A DNA stretch of 64,000 bases from Bolinopsis microptera (GCF_026151205.1 NC_087082.1:13301865-13365864); one strand, 5' to 3'. Positions 1 through 13,515 are shown, counted from the stretch's first letter. The notes: generated by a model from the letters alone, not told the origin. Program-made: numbers and translations.

Positions 1-3000
1 AGACACCGCAATAGAAACAGTGTTAAAATACACATTTTTATTCATGTGCTGTGGCGCCAATTTAATTGATAAAATCTTCAAATTAACGACACTTGATAGA
101 TTTGAATTGACTTTTATCTTTCGAAAATTGTGGTTGTATAATGTGCATAATATACACAAGCGTCAAATAATTGTCTTATAAATTTCCTAGTAAAAGCTCT
201 TACGGGCATTTTCTGCTCGATACGCTAGGGACTCCACATACATCTTTCTAGACGTACTTTTGACCGTAGAATCGATTAAACGTGGTTTTGAAATGATAAG
301 TCTGAGTTTCCCCAGGTAAAATCGCAAAAACTGATTTTTGGGCCAAAAATATGCCAAAAAACCATGTTTTTTGAATTTTTGAGCAAGTTAATTTCGTTGG
401 CATATCAGCAAAATGTGCATGAAGATAGCTGATACACAGCCGCACATGATGGCATTAAAATTAAGCTATTATTCCAGGATTTCGTGCTACATTCAAGTTC
501 CATGAAGTGAGCTGCCTTTAATTGCTTGTAGGAACTAGATTAATCGCTGTACACCAAATTTAGGAAGATATGTGAAATATAATGGTTTATACCTGATGGT
601 AATCTTGTCGGTTCAAAAACATAACCAACAGAAAACTTGTTATGGACGATTAAAATCAGGTGTTTTTACACATGTCGTATATGCTATCCTGTCACCTAGC
701 CGCAACTTGGAAAAATGTAATTGATATGCCCCATATTATCTCAGCTTGTGAAGCAATTACGACGGAGCTATTTTGGGATTGCGGCAGAATTACCAAGCCT
801 AGCTCACTACCCAAGTTTCGAGTATTTTTGAAGAATTCGCAAATTTACACTTCATGATCTCGTCGCAATAATCCCGAGTAAGGTATAAGGACAGCTGTGC
901 TCATCATATTTGGTCTCAACATTCCTCCTTATCTGCTTACTTGTATCAAGATAATATATATCTGTATCAAGATATATATCTGTAGTCTCGTGCGAACGTA
1001 GTATTTAAACTGTGCTACACTTCAGTCTGTTACTATGATCTGTGATAAATTTAAATTAAATTAAAATTTGTAAATGTTCAAGTAAAAGAAGGCTGTTATA
1101 AATGAGAATTTCACTGTAGTTTGCTTGCATCAAGATACCTTACTAGCTTGCATCAATATTAAACTTATAGTATGGTAGTAGTATGCTGTTATATGGTAGA
1201 TCTAAATGAACTCTACTACACTTCAATCTGTTACTGATCCGTATAAGTTTTAAAAGGAATTTAAAGTATACAGCTGTCGAAATGGAAACTCGTTACTGGA
1301 CTGGAGTGGAATAAAGGCAGCGATCTCGCTGCCCGGGTGGTCAGCAACTCTGATGACCCGATAGAGGATTCTATGAAGCACACCAAAGTAACCAAAGTAA
1401 ATATACGAACTGAACTCATCTGACCGATATGGTGCGCAAATTTCTTTAAAACCTCTACATTACTTTTTCTTATTCATGTCATCTTTAACATTGAATTAGA
1501 ATTTTGAACTTGAATATACCTGCTGAACTACTTTCGATGAGTCTAAATGCCTGAAAAACAATTAAGGGGTATAATAGTAAAGGGGGTATAAAAGTAAAAG
1601 GGGTAAATAGTAAAGGGGGTAAATAATAAAGGGGTAAATAGTAAAGAGGGTAAATAGTAAAGGGGGTAAATAGTATTGTGAAAATAAGAGGCACGGTCAT
1701 GCTTGCCAGCATTGTGATACCGTACACCCCGATATTCCATTCCCAAAACTGTACGGTAAATCGGGGTTTTGCTGTATTTAAAGAGAACTGAGGTAAAATT
1801 AAATGGATACCAAATCAAATTCAAATCAAAATTCCAGTCATTTCTTAGACTTAGAGATAGTGGGATGAAATAAACTTATAAACAGAATGGAATTTTATCG
1901 GTAGGGATCAAAGTTTTCTTCAACCTATCGGGCTTATTATTTCCATGGTAACAGTTGCGGTTCAAAGATAATGGAAAATTGAATAAACGCACAAGGATAA
2001 GATAAAGTGGCAAATAAAAATCACTGGCATACCATATATTATATATTTCTACGACCGAAAGTTGGCAAGGATATCAAAACAAATGCTTTGTTATAAACCG
2101 AGTATGTGACTATCAGAATTCAGATAGACACATAGCTGTCAACAACTTTGGTCTTAGTTAGTTCACAGGTTCACTGTCTCTCTCTCTCTCAGTCTTACGG
2201 TCAACGGAAACTGGCCTCCAGCGGTAAGCGGGAAGCCTTCTCGCAAAGTATATGCATATAATCATAAAAAAATAAATATCAACAGAACAGACCTCTGGAG
2301 TCTTGAAGCTGTCACTATCTGGCTCAGAGCATGAACCCGTTGTAGAACTTTTGTGGGCAGACAAGGGACTTACGAGTAAGGTTAGTTCACTGTATTAAGT
2401 TACTGAATTCATCTACGTTTAGCATTTATAAAACCTTACAGCAGTGATAAACTTTAAAATGACGCTTGACTGTTGATTGTTTAATGGTTAAAATTTCAAG
2501 TTATAGCATAATCAATTTTAGTGACAAAAAACTATTTGGTTCAGTTATTAGATTTTGACTAATATTTGGATCTAAATTTAAGTTGAAAGTGTTGCAAACC
2601 AACGTCGAGTATGAGTGCGCACGAATTGGACATTAAAACATATGCTCTAGTAGTAGGGAGAGGTTGAGTGTGCACTTCACTGCATAACGTTTTTTTATAC
2701 TGAATCGGGTTAAATAGGTCATTGGTAACTCAAATCACCGAACGGCAAATGTTGTGTCGCTAGTCCCAACCCTGTGGGGGCCACGCCCATATTTTACATT
2801 AGGCGCATATATGGAAAATCTCAGCTTCTAAAATAAGTCTTAGGGACTCAAAGTTTGACATCAAATAACCGCAATTCACATGCGTCATTTTATGTCAAAA
2901 TCAAACATGCGGTCATTTTATATGAAAATTTTCACTGGGGCGAGAGTGAAAAATCTACTACAACTTTTCTAGAAATCAGGTTCTTTGTATGGTCATTCTG

Positions 3001-6000
3001 GATCAGAATTGATAAGGTACGCAATTTCGATCAGTAGTTCCAACCCTAGGGGGAAATTTCTAAATTACCCTCAGGCGCAAATATATGACTTTTGTATCTC
3101 GGCTTCTGAACGTTGTAGGGGCCTCTAAAGCAACATAGGGTTTATAGTGCTTAGTTTTGGAGATATTCATTAAAAACTGTTTTAATTTTCGTGCATCCTA
3201 AAATAGTAACATCAAACATGTACCTAATTTTGGTATTCCAGGCTGAAAAATTCTTACAGACACTTTATTTGCAGCACAGCAAAATGTTCAGCATGAACAC
3301 ATTCAGATAATATTTAATATTTATGGAGCAAAACAATTCAGTTTCAGAAGCTCCTTCCAGCTATTTTATCTTATCCCCAAATGTATACATCTAACCACCA
3401 ACTCTGGTTACCTCAAACTACTTCAATTATACATGAATATCTAGCTATCTCGTTATAGCTACCACAAGTTTGGCCCTCTCCAGTACTGTTTGGCTATTAT
3501 GGCTAGTCAACTTCAATCCCACCTCATGAAGTAGAATCTACTTCTAGCTACCTTCAATTCTGCTACCTCCATGCCATGCCAATTCTACCCAGCTACCTCC
3601 AGCACGTTATAATTCTAGCTCTTTCTAGTAACCTCTGAATGCTACCTCCTGCTCTATACAGGTACCACCAGTGGGCAGAAACCAAAAATTCCAGCTCTTT
3701 TCACCTACTTAGGCTACATCTATTTAGCTACCACCAAGGCCCCCTGGCCCCTACAACTTCTGCTGTTTCTAGCAAACAGCAACATTGTATCATTTGGGAC
3801 GGTAGTGTCAATGGTAAAGTGAGTATCATGTGATCCGCTTTAATGTCCATTTGACGTAATGTCCAGATCGCCGTGCCTATACTGACGATATTTATGAAAC
3901 CATATAAACATAGTACAAGTACAAAATTCATTCAGATGTGAAAGTATATTATATTAAATCTCAGTCATATTATTCTAGACGACAAGTTTATGATTAATAT
4001 AATCATACTGTCAAACCTTGCAGCCCGAGTAGTATAAAGATAATGAAATCGAACTGTACATTCTAGCTTTAATACACTCCGAGAATATAATATAGAATGG
4101 TATGTATTCATGAATTGAATCCGGGCGAGTGATCGATCATCGAAGGTTACTAAGAATTAATGGTGACTGTTTGATAATACTGTTAAACATGACTCAAAAA
4201 GCATTTGAAATAATACGTTCAATATTTCAAATCGATTCCATTCATGAACTTGTCAAACAAACGGAAACTATTCAATCCAATATTATTACACAATTCACCT
4301 GCCTAGAAGATGTTGTTATCTCTTCAAGCTTGGAATCAATCTCTTGGTACCCAGTGATCAAATCCTGGGATTCCAGCACATGAACAGAACGAGTTCCGCC
4401 CATCACCTTACTGGATTTTATACTTGATGAAAGTATTGTGCCATTCAAGCTTCCTTCTCGTGAGTGAGTCAACGTCAGGGGTGGTCTTGACATTCCTCAG
4501 CATCAACTGTGGGAGATCAGGTTAGTCTCACTTTTATCTGTCATGGGGGGGGGGGGGGGGGGGGTGGGTGGGGGTCAGGCTCTAACCTGAGATAAGTCAA
4601 CATAACAATTAACAAGCTACGACCTAGGTATAGTAGTTGGTACCCTAATATTAGGTACCCTTTCCCTAACAATTGTTGAAAACCACATGTTTCTCTCGCT
4701 CTGTTGCCTTTTGGGATATTGCATATGGACAATTTACTTTCAATAAAGGTATTGAGTCAGAGCCTTCGTCGCTCGGCTCGACTATTATATTGGTTGCAGG
4801 ATCAGGGTTACGCAACCTTCGAAAAGCAAACAATGTTGCAATAAATAATTAAAGGGATAGATCAAAGAGGAATCCAAAATTTGGCAATCTGGCTGCCGAG
4901 GCCCCAACATTAGTGCGAAATGATCTCTGGTTAATTGTAATGTAAGATTACAATTAAGATTATAATTAATGAATTCATGCATATGGTGAACGTGTGAGAA
5001 CTGAGCTTATCTTACTTAGGTGATCCTGGTGAATCAAATAACAATCAAAGGTTTGTGATAAACTAATGTTTGGGTCAAAGTACGGAAAAGGAATAATTAA
5101 CACGTGGCGAAATATACCAAGGTCGAAATTGGGAAGTTGCCAACTGTGCCAGACGGTACCAGCCAATGTTACTAGTTAGTAGTTAGTCTGCAATTATGAC
5201 GTTTAAGTTAAACTTGATTATACCATCAACTTTTCCATTTTAACAACTTATGTACACAAAACTTATTTATAGACCATAAAACTATTGTGCATTTTAGTTT
5301 AATTTGAGTTCACTTCACACTTCTTCTCTTCTTCAAACATGATCAACACCTAGACAAAACACCTGTGTTCAGTGCCACCTTTCTTCATAGACCAGCACAG
5401 GTTTCAAATTTTGGACGAATTTTCTTTTATAGATCTCATCAACTTGTGCAGCTGTGTTGGCTCGGCCAGGTTTTAACAAACAATAGGCCGAGGCGAGATG
5501 GATATATCGATTGGGGATCAAAATCTTAGGTATCACTAAAATCAACTGTGTTGTGGAAATTTGAATCGTATTGTCACCATAAAGTCAAAGCTTTAAAGGG
5601 AGAGAGTTTTAAATTTATCATTATCTTCATTCGTTAAGCCCTCTCAATCGACCGATGAAGACACGTAACTGTAATCATTTTGAAACCGCCCTTGCATTTT
5701 ATTTGCAGAGATTATTAAGTCTAAGAAATTTAAGCCGATGGAGTTTATTTAACTGCTGCCACTGTTGGTTGTAACGCAATCATCAGATCTTATGTATAGT
5801 GTATGCTCCTTTGCATCGGTCTGTGTAAGTAATAACAGGTATATGTAATAACGTACTTAACTAATAGTTATAATTAATGCTCTTATAACTAAATGGCTAT
5901 ACGCATTACATGAACAACAGCTTTCATGCTAACAAGAATGGAAAATATTGTTGCGGAACAAATGATACAGAATTCGTGTACTTGTGCCAATAATCACAAA

Positions 6001-7739
6001 ACAAAGAAAAATTTTAATTCACTGCAACACGCACTGTAAATTGTATTCAGGGTCGAAGCGTTCAATTATATTTGAGGGTTATCGTATGACTTATTACGTC
6101 TTCAAATCAGACCACTTGAGGTAACTTGACCTGTGATTTGAACCCGACACAGACTGAACCATGTTAATATTAGAGTCTAGAGCTAACTAGTTGGCATGGC
6201 AGGTCTGACCGTTCTGTAACTCGCTAGCGTTAGTTTTGTCAGTTTATCAAACCAACTTTAAGTTTAATATTCGTATCGGTTGTTCTCAAGGCGCTAGAGT
6301 CTTTGAAAAATGTTTTTGTTATAGCAATAAACCGGCCATGTGTGTCACCTCAAAGTTAATTACCTCAAAGTAATTATCAAATTAGCAGACAATGTCGGAC
6401 TGTCGTGGCATATTTGAACCCACCTAGTATAGCCATAGGAACCGACCACATATCCCGCTGAATCCGGTTCCGGCCGGATATTCGGCTTCAATATCCGGTT
6501 CCAGTTCCGGTCCGGTTTCCGAAAATTTTGCCGGATATTTCTTGAATAAAATGTATTAAGTATTTCTAAAATCTTGAAATGCATTTTTTTCGTCACATTT
6601 TGACGAATTATTACATCAAAATTTGTTTGACTTGAAACGTGGAGAAAAGTGGTTTCCAGAAAGACTTTGAAAACATTTTGACTTACAAAATTTTCGGTCC
6701 GAGTCATTCTCAAAGTCAATACGTACCCGCTTCCGAGCTCGTGTTGCAATTGCAAAGGGGAGGCCTACCTTCTGAGATTGCATTACAAGGAGGAAGCATC
6801 GAGTCCAAAATTGTGTATCGAGGCCCGAGGTACGGACTTCGGAAAACCAAACAAAATATTTTCGGCTAATAATATTAATGGACAGGGTATGATGAAACGT
6901 GGAGAAATGCGGTTTTCAGAAAAACGTTATTAAAAAGAGTTCGGGAAACCGAAAAGCCAACCCCCACCCCCTAGTACTCTGAACCGGGAACTTCTGTGCC
7001 GCTTAATTGGAAGTACGAACCAGTGATTTAGTGCGCCTGCATGTTATAAAGGTAATATATATTGTGCCCTGAATATCGGGAACTATTGTGCTTTGATAAT
7101 TGATATTCAGACCTGCATGACAAAAAGGGAACAACTGTGTCTCACACGTGCAATCGCGCTTAAGGGGTCTGGTAGGATATGCATATGCCAATTGCACATA
7201 ATTTCTGATAATAATTTGTCTACTCTTGTTACTTCTTGTTAACTTTGGTAACAACGTACTGCTTGTTAATTTGATATTTGACTTATGTCTACTGCTAGGC
7301 CTAAACAGCAAAACTCATCGGTGTAGTTGTATTACTCTTAGGAATGCGGAACTTATTGTATAATTACAAACTATGGCTTATAACATGTATGTTATAGGAT
7401 GTTTGTATAAGGATTAATATCATAGTTGATAATGACAAAAGCCCAATAATAAGGATTAATTTAAATTTTCCGGAAAAATGCGGCATATTCCGGCAGCTTT
7501 ATATTTGCCCTTCCTAACAACCGGTTCCGGTCCGGCTAACCGGATAATAGATTGCTATCCGACAAAATTCGGTCCGGCAGCCAAAAGCCCATTCCGGTCG
7601 GTTTCTAAATTTATTTACCCTGCACCAATATAGTCCTCACAACATAAACGCTCTTATTTACAAGCACAATAACGGTAAATCTTTTTGCAGATGGCTTTAT
7701 GAACGTTGGAAATGCGAAAAATGATAACGTAACACCAAA
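1..7739. other. Gene-poor AT-rich DNA
   Basis: I see no supportable gene here; the open frames are short and without recognisable motifs. Contents worth noting: a 17-bp-like GGGGTAAATAGTAAA microsatellite at about 1564-1674; a single-ended MITE remnant at about 862-883; two diverged direct copies of a sequence containing CCAACCCT and AGGCGCA(A/T)ATAT at about 2760-2850 and 3030-3120; a degenerate TAGCTACC/CTACCTCC-rich tract at about 3395-3740; a G-run at 4543-4564; and CCGG-rich degenerate repeats near 6460-6540 and 7510-7610. Confidence 0.5.
1564..1674. repeat. GGGGTAAATAGTAAA microsatellite
   Basis: About seven imperfect tandem units of a 15-18-bp motif (GGGGGTAAATAGTAAA and variants such as GGGGTATAATAGTAAA). 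The minus-strand open frames across it are low-complexity artefacts. Confidence 0.8.
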
Positions 7740-8691
7740 AGGTTTGAAGTAATCACATAACACTACCTTACTCGGGATTATTACGACGGGTTTATTAACG
7801 ACCGGTTAAAATATGGTTCGGGAAAAATATGGCGAAATTGCTCAAAACCCACCACATTTTCCCAGTCGCCATTTGACCGGTGTCCAACCTTTCAATTTTA
7901 GATTCAAAAATTTTGTTTCAGACGTAAATTTCCTTATTAGAGATAAGCAAGTTTAGAAATTTTCGCATTGCTAAAATTTGTGAAACAAGTCGAATTATCA
8001 ATAATTGTTGAAAGTAGACAGAAATAATGACTCGTGGTTAATCAAACTTCGAAAGAATGCATCGTTCACATTGTTTAGAATTATGAATAAATGACTGATG
8101 AAACTGATTCATGTTATTGACAGTTTTAATTAATTCAAGTTTTAATTTAACTGTTACTTTTACTTTGAGTCTTATTTCATTATGTAGAAATAGTCAATAC
8201 CTAAGAAATTAAAAATTGGCCTATTTAAATAAACAATTTGACTATAAGGATATATGACAAGAATTGGGCAAAAAGGTGAATTTTTTGCAATTTTAGCCAA
8301 ATGAAGTCGAAAAACCTACAACAAGTGTCCCAGTAGTCTTCTTTAGTGAATATAAGACAACGATTAAAATATGAGCACCCATACCCCTTGGGAACCCTAA
8401 AAGCTGAGACGGCGGGTTTATTAACGACCGGTGAAAATGTGGTTCGGGAAAAATATGGCGAAATTACCCTAAACCCGCCACTTTATCCCGGTCATAATAA
8501 TCCCGAGTAAGGTAATCGAATTGGGACTGATCAGTTGGTCAATTATCTTAATTTGATTTAATGAGAACGATCAGGGTCCTTATCTTATAAATATCTCGCC
8601 TAAATTACTAAACCAAGTACATGTAATAAAAATAAAATTAACCAACTGATCAGTCCCAATTCAATTATTGTTATGTGATAACTTCAAACCT
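7740..8691. mobile_element. Old hairpin MITE split by a younger insertion
   Basis: The two ends are inverted: about 60 bp beginning AGGTTTGAAGTAATCACA at 7740 and its complement ending TGTGATAACTTCAAACCT at 8691. The left arm is interrupted after 7765 by a second element and resumes at 8515 (GAATTGGGACTGATCAGTTG), which pairs with CAACTGATCAGTCCCAATTC at about 8642-8663. Without the inner insertion this is a hairpin of roughly 200 bp with nearly complete terminal inverted repeats. I found no clear target duplication for the outer element. Confidence 0.8.
7766..8512. mobile_element. TA-flanked MITE nested in the hairpin MITE
   Basis: It begins CCTTACTCGGGATTATTA and ends TAATAATCCCGAGTAAGG, giving perfect 18-bp terminal inverted repeats, and is flanked on both sides by TA (7764-7765 and 8513-8514). 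The uninterrupted right arm of the surrounding element carries a single TA at the matching place, which supports a TA target-site duplication as in the Tc1/mariner group. Inside, an approximately 90-bp block (TTATTAACGACCGGT..., ATGGCGAAAT...) occurs near both ends in direct orientation (about 7788-7870 and 8408-8490). There is no coding capacity. A lone copy of the right end sits at about 862-883. Confidence 0.85.
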
Positions 8692-8783
8692 CTCCATGCA
8701 TGAGGGGCACTGCACGGTTCACCGTTCACGGACCAGTTTAACGCGTACAACGTACGTGTTTAATAATCAAAGAATCCAGTTAG

Positions 8784-9110
8784 GGATCGTTCACATATTC
8801 TCGTAATCAAGACCCAACCCCCCTCCTATATTACGTAATCAAGATTAGACACCCCCCCCCCCCCCCCTATCACAACGGATTAATGAATGAAATAACTTAC
8901 TAAACGAAAATTGGTTTAAAAAACGAAAATTTTGATAACATAATTAACGAAAATTGTCCAATTGGTATTTCGAAAATCGGTATAAAATTAAAATTTTGAT
9001 TACGTAATCAACAAACCCCCCCCCCCCCCCCCCCGTAATCAACCGTAGGCGTAAGCATTTGAAACCCCCCCCCCCCCCCTGGGCTGATTACGTAATATGT
9101 GAACGACCCC
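8784..9110. mobile_element. Harbinger-like MITE with poly-C tracts
   Basis: Terminal inverted repeats GGGATCGTTCACATATT at the left and AATATGTGAACGACCCC at the right, flanked by TTA on both sides (8781-8783 and 9111-9113), fit a PIF/Harbinger-type 3-bp duplication. The body has three C-runs of about 15-18 bases and several GTAATCAA motifs. It is non-coding. A second family member lies at 12384-12557. Confidence 0.7.
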
Positions 9111-9766
9111 TTAATCTCTCATTTTCCTGTTAACATTTGATACAAAAAATAACAAAAAATCGTGCCAAAATCTGGAAAAATTAGGCTAAAAGAAAATAAT
9201 TGCCAAGACTAGGAGGCAAACATCACGAAATGTTTATTACTTATGGTGGTCATAAGGTAGCAGTTCGCGGTTCTATGCGGTGCAAATACAGAGATAATCG
9301 CCGCTGGAGCTTTATATGAAAAGCTGCATGACATTGCGATACTATAAAATTGCTAAAATGAAAGACGTGACATGTAAAATCATCAACAGTGAACAAAGAT
9401 TACCAAATACAGAAATACACAGCAGAAGAACCGGATATTGGACTGACATATCAAACTAGTCTATTTGGCTGCTGAACCAGCTGTCACTGCATGCTGTGCA
9501 GATAAATTTGATTCATTTTCTGATAAGAAGGGAGAGATAAACCTGTTTGCTTGTTTACCAGCTTTGTGTTGGGTTTTAATACATTAATTGTAGATAAAAG
9601 TCTGTATTCCTCCGCTCAGTACACACTACACGTGGAAGATGGAGTGATACTAACGGTGTTCTGACTAATTAACTGATTAGCTAATTATCGGTGGTAATTA
9701 CGCAACTGAATAAGTAGTCTTCCTCAGACGATTTAAATTACAATTAGTTTACAATTACATAACATA

Positions 9767-10841
9767 CAGGGTGGGCCAAAAGTCAGTGTGCAAACGTTTG
9801 GTCTTATACCTCCGCGCTTTATTTTATATTTGAGAGCTGTTGCTTTGCAAATGGCATACTGTACCTTCTTGTTCGAGGATTTCGTCGCCAAGATTTGAAA
9901 ATCCAAATATTTTAGACCACGCCCATTCAATATTAAAACACCTATATTGTTATCTTTGAACATGATCGATGGATGCCTAATTTTTTAGAGACGGTAGATT
10001 ATTAAATGTTGCATCTGATCTGAACAAATGAGGCAAAACGGATTAGAAATGACGAAGTTATCAATCATTTTGTGTATCTTCGTAAAGAAAATTGACTGGG
10101 TGATTATGTGACAGTGACACTGACAGGACACCTTAATTGGGCAGCAGCTTGACGATTCCTGTAATGTTTAACGGGATGGTTAACGGGGTCACCTAAGGAA
10201 TACAAAGAATACAAGGAATACAAGGAATACAAGGAATACAAGGAATACAAGGAATACAAGGAATACAAGGAATACAAATTTAAATCTTAAGTTACAAATA
10301 CAACAGCAACTGTCAAGATAATAAATATAATAATATTATAACTCGCCCCTCTCCATAATGATAATGCTAATATTCACAAATATAAATAGAATTTAACTAC
10401 ATTAAATCTTTTATTTCATAAACTTCGATATATCGCCATTTGCATAGGGTACCCTTGCTCGATGAGTGTAGCTTTGTAGGCAACGGTGCTCAATCACGTG
10501 ATTAGGTTAACCAATCACCTGATCACACGTGATGAATAAACTCGTTATGCTTCTTATCTCGGTTATCTGAGAAGCTACAACTCTAATTCTTTCAGGAAAA
10601 ACTTAATTCGAATGGCCAAACACAATTCAATAAAATATAGCTCGATCCGACTATCCAAACTATCAAATAAATGGGAAAATGAACCTTCATTCGAAAAAAA
10701 TGAACACGAATATTTTTCGATTTGACAAATTCTTCGAACCAGTGGTACGGTGAGTCATACCGGAAAGAATTATTTCGATTGAGCACTCAGTGACTGAGCT
10801 ATTAAGGCCAACGTTTGCACAGTTACATTTGGCCCACCCTG
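9767..10841. mobile_element. Mariner-like non-autonomous element
   Basis: The element begins CAGGGTGGGCCAAAAGTC and ends with the complement of CAGGGTGGGCCAAATGTA. It has about 35 bp of imperfect terminal inverted repeat and TA on both flanks (9765-9766 and 10842-10843). CAGGGTGGNCCA ends next to TA are typical of mariner-type elements. No transposase is present, and the short minus-strand open frame at the left end is only the terminal repeat being translated. A 9-bp microsatellite sits in the middle. Related single ends are visible at 53250 and, more distantly, 52230. Confidence 0.75.
10196..10280. repeat. 9-bp GGAATACAA microsatellite
   Basis: About nine near-perfect tandem units of GGAATACAA inside the mariner-like element. 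Confidence 0.9.
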
Positions 10842-10885
10842 TACAAAATTACACGACTAATTGGCGATAATCAAAATTATTTATT

Positions 10886-10948
10886 TCAATCCCCTATATG
10901 TACAAAATATATATATATATTTCGTACATATAGGGGATTGAAATAAAT
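10886..10948. repeat. AT-rich perfect hairpin
   Basis: ATTTCAATCCCCTATATGTAC is followed by an (AT)n loop and the exact complement, giving arms of about 25 bp. No gene context explains it. Confidence 0.8.
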
Positions 10949-11210
10949 ATATATATACAAAATTAGATTTAAATAACAATAATAAACATGACTACTGCAA
11001 AAGACACGTTGTTGCTGTTATTTGCTGGCAACGGCTGGACTAGGTAGTTAAATAATTAATGGCTAATTATCGGAAGTTATTAGACTTTTGCCAATATTAT
11101 TATTGGTGTATTATGACAAATACTTGACCATATACTACGTTGTTTTACCTTGAAGTCGAAAAATTAAAAACAGATTTCATAAGTGGTAGTTTTTGGTGCT
11201 ATGGGTAATA

Positions 11211-11485
11211 CAAGGCTAGGTCCCTCCCGGTGTTGGGATGACCTGAGGTGCTTATCTCCTTTTCATTAACCTTAAGCCTGAAGCCACTCTGTGCCAAGGC
11301 ACTATACTACTGTAGTATACTAGCTGTAGGGGGGTTAGTCGGGCGGGTGGTGTAGTGGTAACACGATTGCCTCCCAAGCCCCGGCTCCCAAGCAGAATGC
11401 CCGGATTCAAATCCGGTCGGATGCAAGTCGGCCAGTTACCAAGCTGTGATTTGGTACAACTTCGGCTGGTGATACGCACTCCCTG
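11211..11485 (+). mobile_element. SINE-like retroposon with tRNA-related promoter
   Basis: The 13-bp sequence GCTATGGGTAATA occurs directly on both sides (11198-11210 and 11486-11498), a classic retroposition target duplication. Inside, 11340-11425 resembles a tRNA-Gly: an A-box-like GTGGTGTAGTGGTAAC, an anticodon-loop-like CTCCCAA, and a B-box-like GGATTCAAATCC, with extra sequence in the variable region. There is no poly-A tail, and the tRNA-like part lies in the middle of the body rather than at its 5' edge, so this may be a composite SINE. It is not a functional tRNA gene: the acceptor stem cannot be closed. Confidence 0.65.
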
Positions 11486-12383
11486 GCTATGGGTAATAAC
11501 CGATGGCAAATATTAGTCGTGCATGGTATTTACAGAATCGCGTTTCTATCATTTTCTGTGGCGAATCAAGAATATATCTTTTTAACGCAAAATATCGCTA
11601 CTTTTCGTGTGAATTTTTGTCTTGAAATGACTTAGTGTCACAGTGATTGTCACTAGTAACGTGACACCACAATATTAAACTTGTTAACCAGTATGTTAAC
11701 TACTCTGTGGAATTTCACTTGTAAGATGTGGGGGTTTGCATATTGTTTAAAGATTTTCTGGACTGAAAGGGTAGAGCCCTGCATGAAGTGTGTAAATGCG
11801 TATCAAAGAGGAAAAGAAAATGCAAGATATTGGCCAGAGTGCAGAATATGATTAGAGTAATATTATGGCCGTGGCCTGGGAAAGATAATCCAAATTAACA
11901 GTATCTTCGATGAACTGTTAAATTTCTTATCTGATTTCCGAACTGCTGTTTTATCTTTGTACATTTTAAGATTATATGATTGGTGAACGCTACACATGTT
12001 TTATAACTTTTAAAGTTGTGCAAGACCTCAGATTGCTTATAATTTACTTTGAACTTGATATCACGAAATTGAACAAATAAAATAGAAGAAGTTCAGTGCT
12101 ATCAAACTTAAAAAGTTGAATTCACATAATACAGTATGGCGAAAAACTAATTATCAATTCAATTGTAATTATACCATTTAAAAGTTACCAAGCATCTCAC
12201 CAATAAATATCATGATCACAACCTTGAGTTATAATACGATTAACAAAAAAAGTCGATTTAAAATGTAATTGCATTCTTAAGCAACCACGATAAGTTCGAT
12301 ATCCAGTTATTTAGGGTCTTTAATTCTACTGACCGCACGAAGATTAACTATGGTTAACACGACTTGAGTTATCTATGGGGATT

Positions 12384-12557
12384 GGGGATCGTTCACATAT
12401 TATTATCATCAAGCCAGATTTTTCCCATTTTAGACCCTCTCTCCTCTACTAAATTACTTTCACACATAGCTATTAGACATTTTGTAGAAATTAAGATAGC
12501 CTTAGCAATTCCAATCACCCTCCCCTTAGGCTGCTAACGTAATATCTGAACGATCCC
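12384..12557. mobile_element. Second copy of the GGGATCGTTCACATATT MITE
   Basis: The left end GGGGATCGTTCACATATT and right end AATATCTGAACGATCCC form terminal inverted repeats shared with the element at 8784-9110. The interior is shorter, with a C/T-rich stretch instead of long poly-C runs. Confidence 0.65.
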
Positions 12558-13515
12558 AAGCCATTAAACACAGATGTTGGTAACATTTTGTGGGAGTGGC
12601 AAAATATATAAAGTTTTATTGCATACAAACAACCGAAACATGGACGAATAATTGATAAAATTTATCAAGGTTTACTGCATACCAACTTTAACAAAGACAA
12701 ATAATTGATAAAATATATCAAACACAGACTAATAGAGTGACCAATAGCCGCACAGAAACATTGGCACTGGTACAGATCAGTAAGAGGGCAATAACAATAA
12801 CAGCAATAATAATGAATTGACCCGATAACAGTGCAGTAATTACCAGTTACAAGTTCATGTTTCTTCGCTGCACAGAAACATTGGTAACTTTGTTGTATGG
12901 CTCTTTAATCATTATTATACCCAGTAAAAATACTGGCATTATCGTAAGTCTTTAGTCATCATGCACAGTTAATCAATTCGTTAAGATAATCAAGTGATCC
13001 TAAAATTTCAAAATATCGAAGAAACCTTAAAAATTGCAGATCGCTAATAATAACGCTATAAAGTATAAACTATTAACATGATCATACAACTATTATCTTA
13101 GTTTGCATATAAACTCGATGACAAAACCTTACAAATATACATACACAGTAAATATGCATTACCAAATGAGCTGTTAACAGCGCCAAATATCAGTCAAAAT
13201 GTAGATTATGATACTGATCGGGAAGTGAGCAATAGTATTTCTGACACGTGATAGAGATCAATAGATCAGCTTTTACTAATGACCAATCAAAACCCGTAAT
13301 CACTGTCACGTGTCAAAACAAAATTGGTTAACCTCCCCGCCAGCATCCATATCTATGAAGAGTGAATATTGTTGCTATGAAGGCGATGCTCAAGAGGAGT
13401 GAATATTTGTTCATGTTCATTGTCCAACTAATAGAGCAGCTCTTTAAGCTGATTTCACCTCTCGCACATAATATGAAGACAATAAACCAAAGTTATGAAT
13501 TAATTAGCAAGTATG

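Noticed and set aside
4272-4493. Minus-strand coding trace (RSVHVLESQDLITGYQ)
   Set aside because: It looks mildly protein-like, but no family, start or partner exon could be found and the frame is short.
11340-11425. Functional tRNA-Gly gene
   Set aside because: A- and B-box-like sequences are present, but the acceptor stem does not close and the piece lies inside a retroposon with a target duplication.
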